43,283 bases of DNA, taken from the NCBI GenBank assembly GCA_002431915.1, contig DJEP01000037.1, forward strand, positions 25,566 to 68,848. Direction: 5' to 3'. This stretch comes from Lachnospiraceae bacterium UBA5895 (GTDB lineage: Bacteria; Bacillota; Clostridia; Lachnospirales; Lachnospiraceae). The position numbers and the translations under genes are program-made. This document shows positions 42,195 to 43,283 of the stretch, piece by piece. The notes below the pieces were generated by a model. That model made no database searches. It had not been told where the DNA came from and worked only from the letters and a program-made list of their open reading frames with translations. The stretch's first letter is position 1, and each line of letters begins with the position of its first letter.

Positions 42195-42229
42195 GAGGAC
42201 ATCCCGGAAGTGTGGGATGTCCTCTTTTT
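42195..42229 (+). terminator. Terminator after the acyltransferase gene
   Basis: GAGGACATCCC (42195-42205) pairs perfectly with GGGATGTCCTC (42214-42224), followed by TTTTT. Confidence 0.92.
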
Positions 42230-42313
42230 CGATACCTGCCTTACTTTCGATTCGCGAAAAAAACATGCCCTTTCATGGAAGACGGAAGAATACCGGTACT
42301 TCCAAATAAAGTC

Positions 42314-42341
42314 TTTGACTGCACACTGCGTGCAGCTATAG
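42314..42341 (+). promoter_or_regulatory. Possible promoter of the MerR regulator gene
   Basis: TTGACT (from about 42315) and TATAGG (to about 42342) are spaced 16 bp. The position, inside the open upstream extension of the regulator frame, supports the internal start at 42368. The -10 box is imperfect. Confidence 0.4.
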
Positions 42342-42367
42342 GCTGGAAAGGGAAGGTAAAAAATGGC

Positions 42368-42733
42368 ATGACATTACGGGAAATCTGTGAAACACTCGGT
42401 GTATCCAGAAGAGCACTTCAAGGTTACGAAAAAGCGGGACTGGTGACAGCGTCAGGTCGGAATAAGTATGGACATTTACTGTATGACAAAGATGCTGAAA
42501 TGAGAATTGCGCAAATCAAGTTTTATCAGCAGCTGGGGTTTACAATTAAGGAAATTACAAGGATCATTGACGCCCCGGAGGCTGAATTAAGATCAGCTCT
42601 TGAACAACGAGTGCGGAAGCTAAGAGAAGAAAAGACAGAAATGGACGAGCTGATTGAAAGAGCAAATCAGATGATTGCCAGACTGTCGAAGGAAACTGCA
42701 AGCAAACAAAACTATTTTGAAAGCGGAGGATAA
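42368..42733 (+). CDS. MerR-family transcriptional regulator
   Basis: A 121-aa regulator. Residues 1-70 are the MerR winged helix: TLREICETLGVSRRALQGYEKAGLV, then YDKDAEMRIAQIKFYQQLGF. Residues 75-110 form the dimerising coiled coil (ALEQRVRKLREEKTEMDELI). There is no ligand domain, so it is among the short MerR proteins. The frame is open back to 42212, but that start lies in a terminator stem; the ATG at 42368 has GGAAGG upstream and begins exactly at the domain. The next gene begins 5 nt later and is probably its partner or target. Confidence 0.88.
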   Translation: MTLREICETLGVSRRALQGYEKAGLVTASGRNKYGHLLYDKDAEMRIAQIKFYQQLGFTIKEITRIIDAPEAELRSALEQRVRKLREEKTEMDELIERANQMIARLSKETASKQNYFESGG

Positions 42734-42738
42734 GGGAG

Positions 42739-43283
42739 ATGGCTTTTTGTACCAACTGTGGAAAAGAACTGAGTTCTTTTACCGTGGTATGTCCGGCATG
42801 TGGATGTGAAGTACAGGGCAGGCAGACTGCGGATTCTGTGAGAAAGTTTTATGCAGATATCACCCATGCACAGACAGCTAAGGAAAAAGCATATCTGATC
42901 AAAAATTACCCCATCCCAAACACCAAAGAAGATATTTTTGAATTCATGATGGCAGCTTCCTCAAATGTTCTGCGGGAAGAAGATAAAGAGATATATGAGG
43001 CATGGCTTGCAAAACTTGAGCAGACTTATCAGAAGGCGGAAATATTGTTTTCCGGAGACGGTGATTTCAAAAAGATACAACAGATTTACAACAACTGTGT
43101 TGAAAATATGGAAGCGGAAAATCAAAGAAAAATGAACAAATTTGTATTTGAGACTGCGATAAGGAACGGTATTTTCGGCGTTGGTATTGTTATTCTGATT
43201 GCTGCAGTGATCGTAGACCGGACGGGAGGAAACGCTTCCCTTATGGAACTGGTGGGTGGGATCGTGCTGATTGCATCTGCAGC
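42739..43283 (+). CDS. Zinc-ribbon membrane protein (partial, runs off the window)
   Basis: At least 181 aa, open to the window end. It starts MAFCTNCGKELSSFTVVCPACGCEV: two Cys-x-x-Cys pairs forming a zinc ribbon, as in many clostridial membrane proteins of unknown role. A soluble helical region follows (about 30-130), then a hydrophobic helix beginning near residue 145 (GIFGVGIVILIAAVIV) and another starting at the cut. ATG at 42739 follows GCGGAGG. Just downstream of the MerR gene, so likely in one operon with it. The remaining part lies outside the window. Confidence 0.75.
   Translation, partial: MAFCTNCGKELSSFTVVCPACGCEVQGRQTADSVRKFYADITHAQTAKEKAYLIKNYPIPNTKEDIFEFMMAASSNVLREEDKEIYEAWLAKLEQTYQKAEILFSGDGDFKKIQQIYNNCVENMEAENQRKMNKFVFETAIRNGIFGVGIVILIAAVIVDRTGGNASLMELVGGIVLIASA

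Noticed and set aside
42212..42367. Amino-terminal extension of the MerR regulator
   Set aside because: Begins inside the stem of a strong terminator, and the domain starts exactly at the ATG at 42368.

Overview
The window looks like a chromosomal segment of a spore-forming gut Clostridium relative, most probably family Lachnospiraceae (Bacillota). The reasons are strong GGAGG-type ribosome binding sites, a T-box leader before ileS, a SipL-like spore coat morphogenesis protein, a DUF5688 protein, a class 1B PyrD with PyrK, and moderate GC. No phage, plasmid, rRNA, tRNA or CRISPR signature was seen. Gene calls rest on reading translations and motifs; no database search was run.

Layout. 1-7.3 kb: a TetR-type repressor diverges from a Dpp/Opp-type ABC importer operon (two permeases, two ATPases, a lipoprotein binding protein) that ends in a bicupin protein. 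The promoter carries three near-identical palindromes, one inside the -35/-10 spacer, so the importer is probably repressed by the TetR protein. 7.3-14.4 kb: T-box-controlled ileS, an amino-terminally truncated solute-binding protein, and glycogen phosphorylase. 14.4-18.1 kb: an unknown lipoprotein, then about 0.9 kb of non-coding, hairpin-rich DNA built around a 711-bp element with 77-bp inverted ends and 52-bp tandem repeats, then a secreted GH53 galactanase with a likely CBM61 module. 18.2-21.1 kb (minus strand): azlC, azlD and a membrane-anchored sulfatase-fold enzyme. 21.2-24.2 kb: a PrcB-like lipoprotein, a DUF1275 protein, an EamA transporter and a YjbR/MGMT fusion. 24.4-29.1 kb: pyrC, pyrK, pyrD, then sipL.

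29-33.8 kb: an unknown secretable-looking protein, ispE, a GntR/FCD regulator, a small membrane protein, murI, a DUF1934 protein and a small membrane-anchored protein. 34-39.6 kb: cardiolipin synthase, an FKBP-type lipoprotein foldase, asnS and a CwlO-like NlpC/P60 hydrolase. 39.9-43.3 kb: a DUF5688 protein, a more AT-rich pair (a 55-aa protein and an acyltransferase-3 membrane protein), a MerR regulator and a zinc-ribbon membrane protein cut by the window edge.

Most genes are housekeeping. The material most worth a second look is non-coding: the 711-bp element, two hairpins that bury ribosome binding sites, two related inverted-repeat elements (7583-7650 and 33166-33336), a structured spacer after asnS, and a folded leader before the DUF5688 gene. 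I did not find a convincing new multi-gene defence or mobile system.
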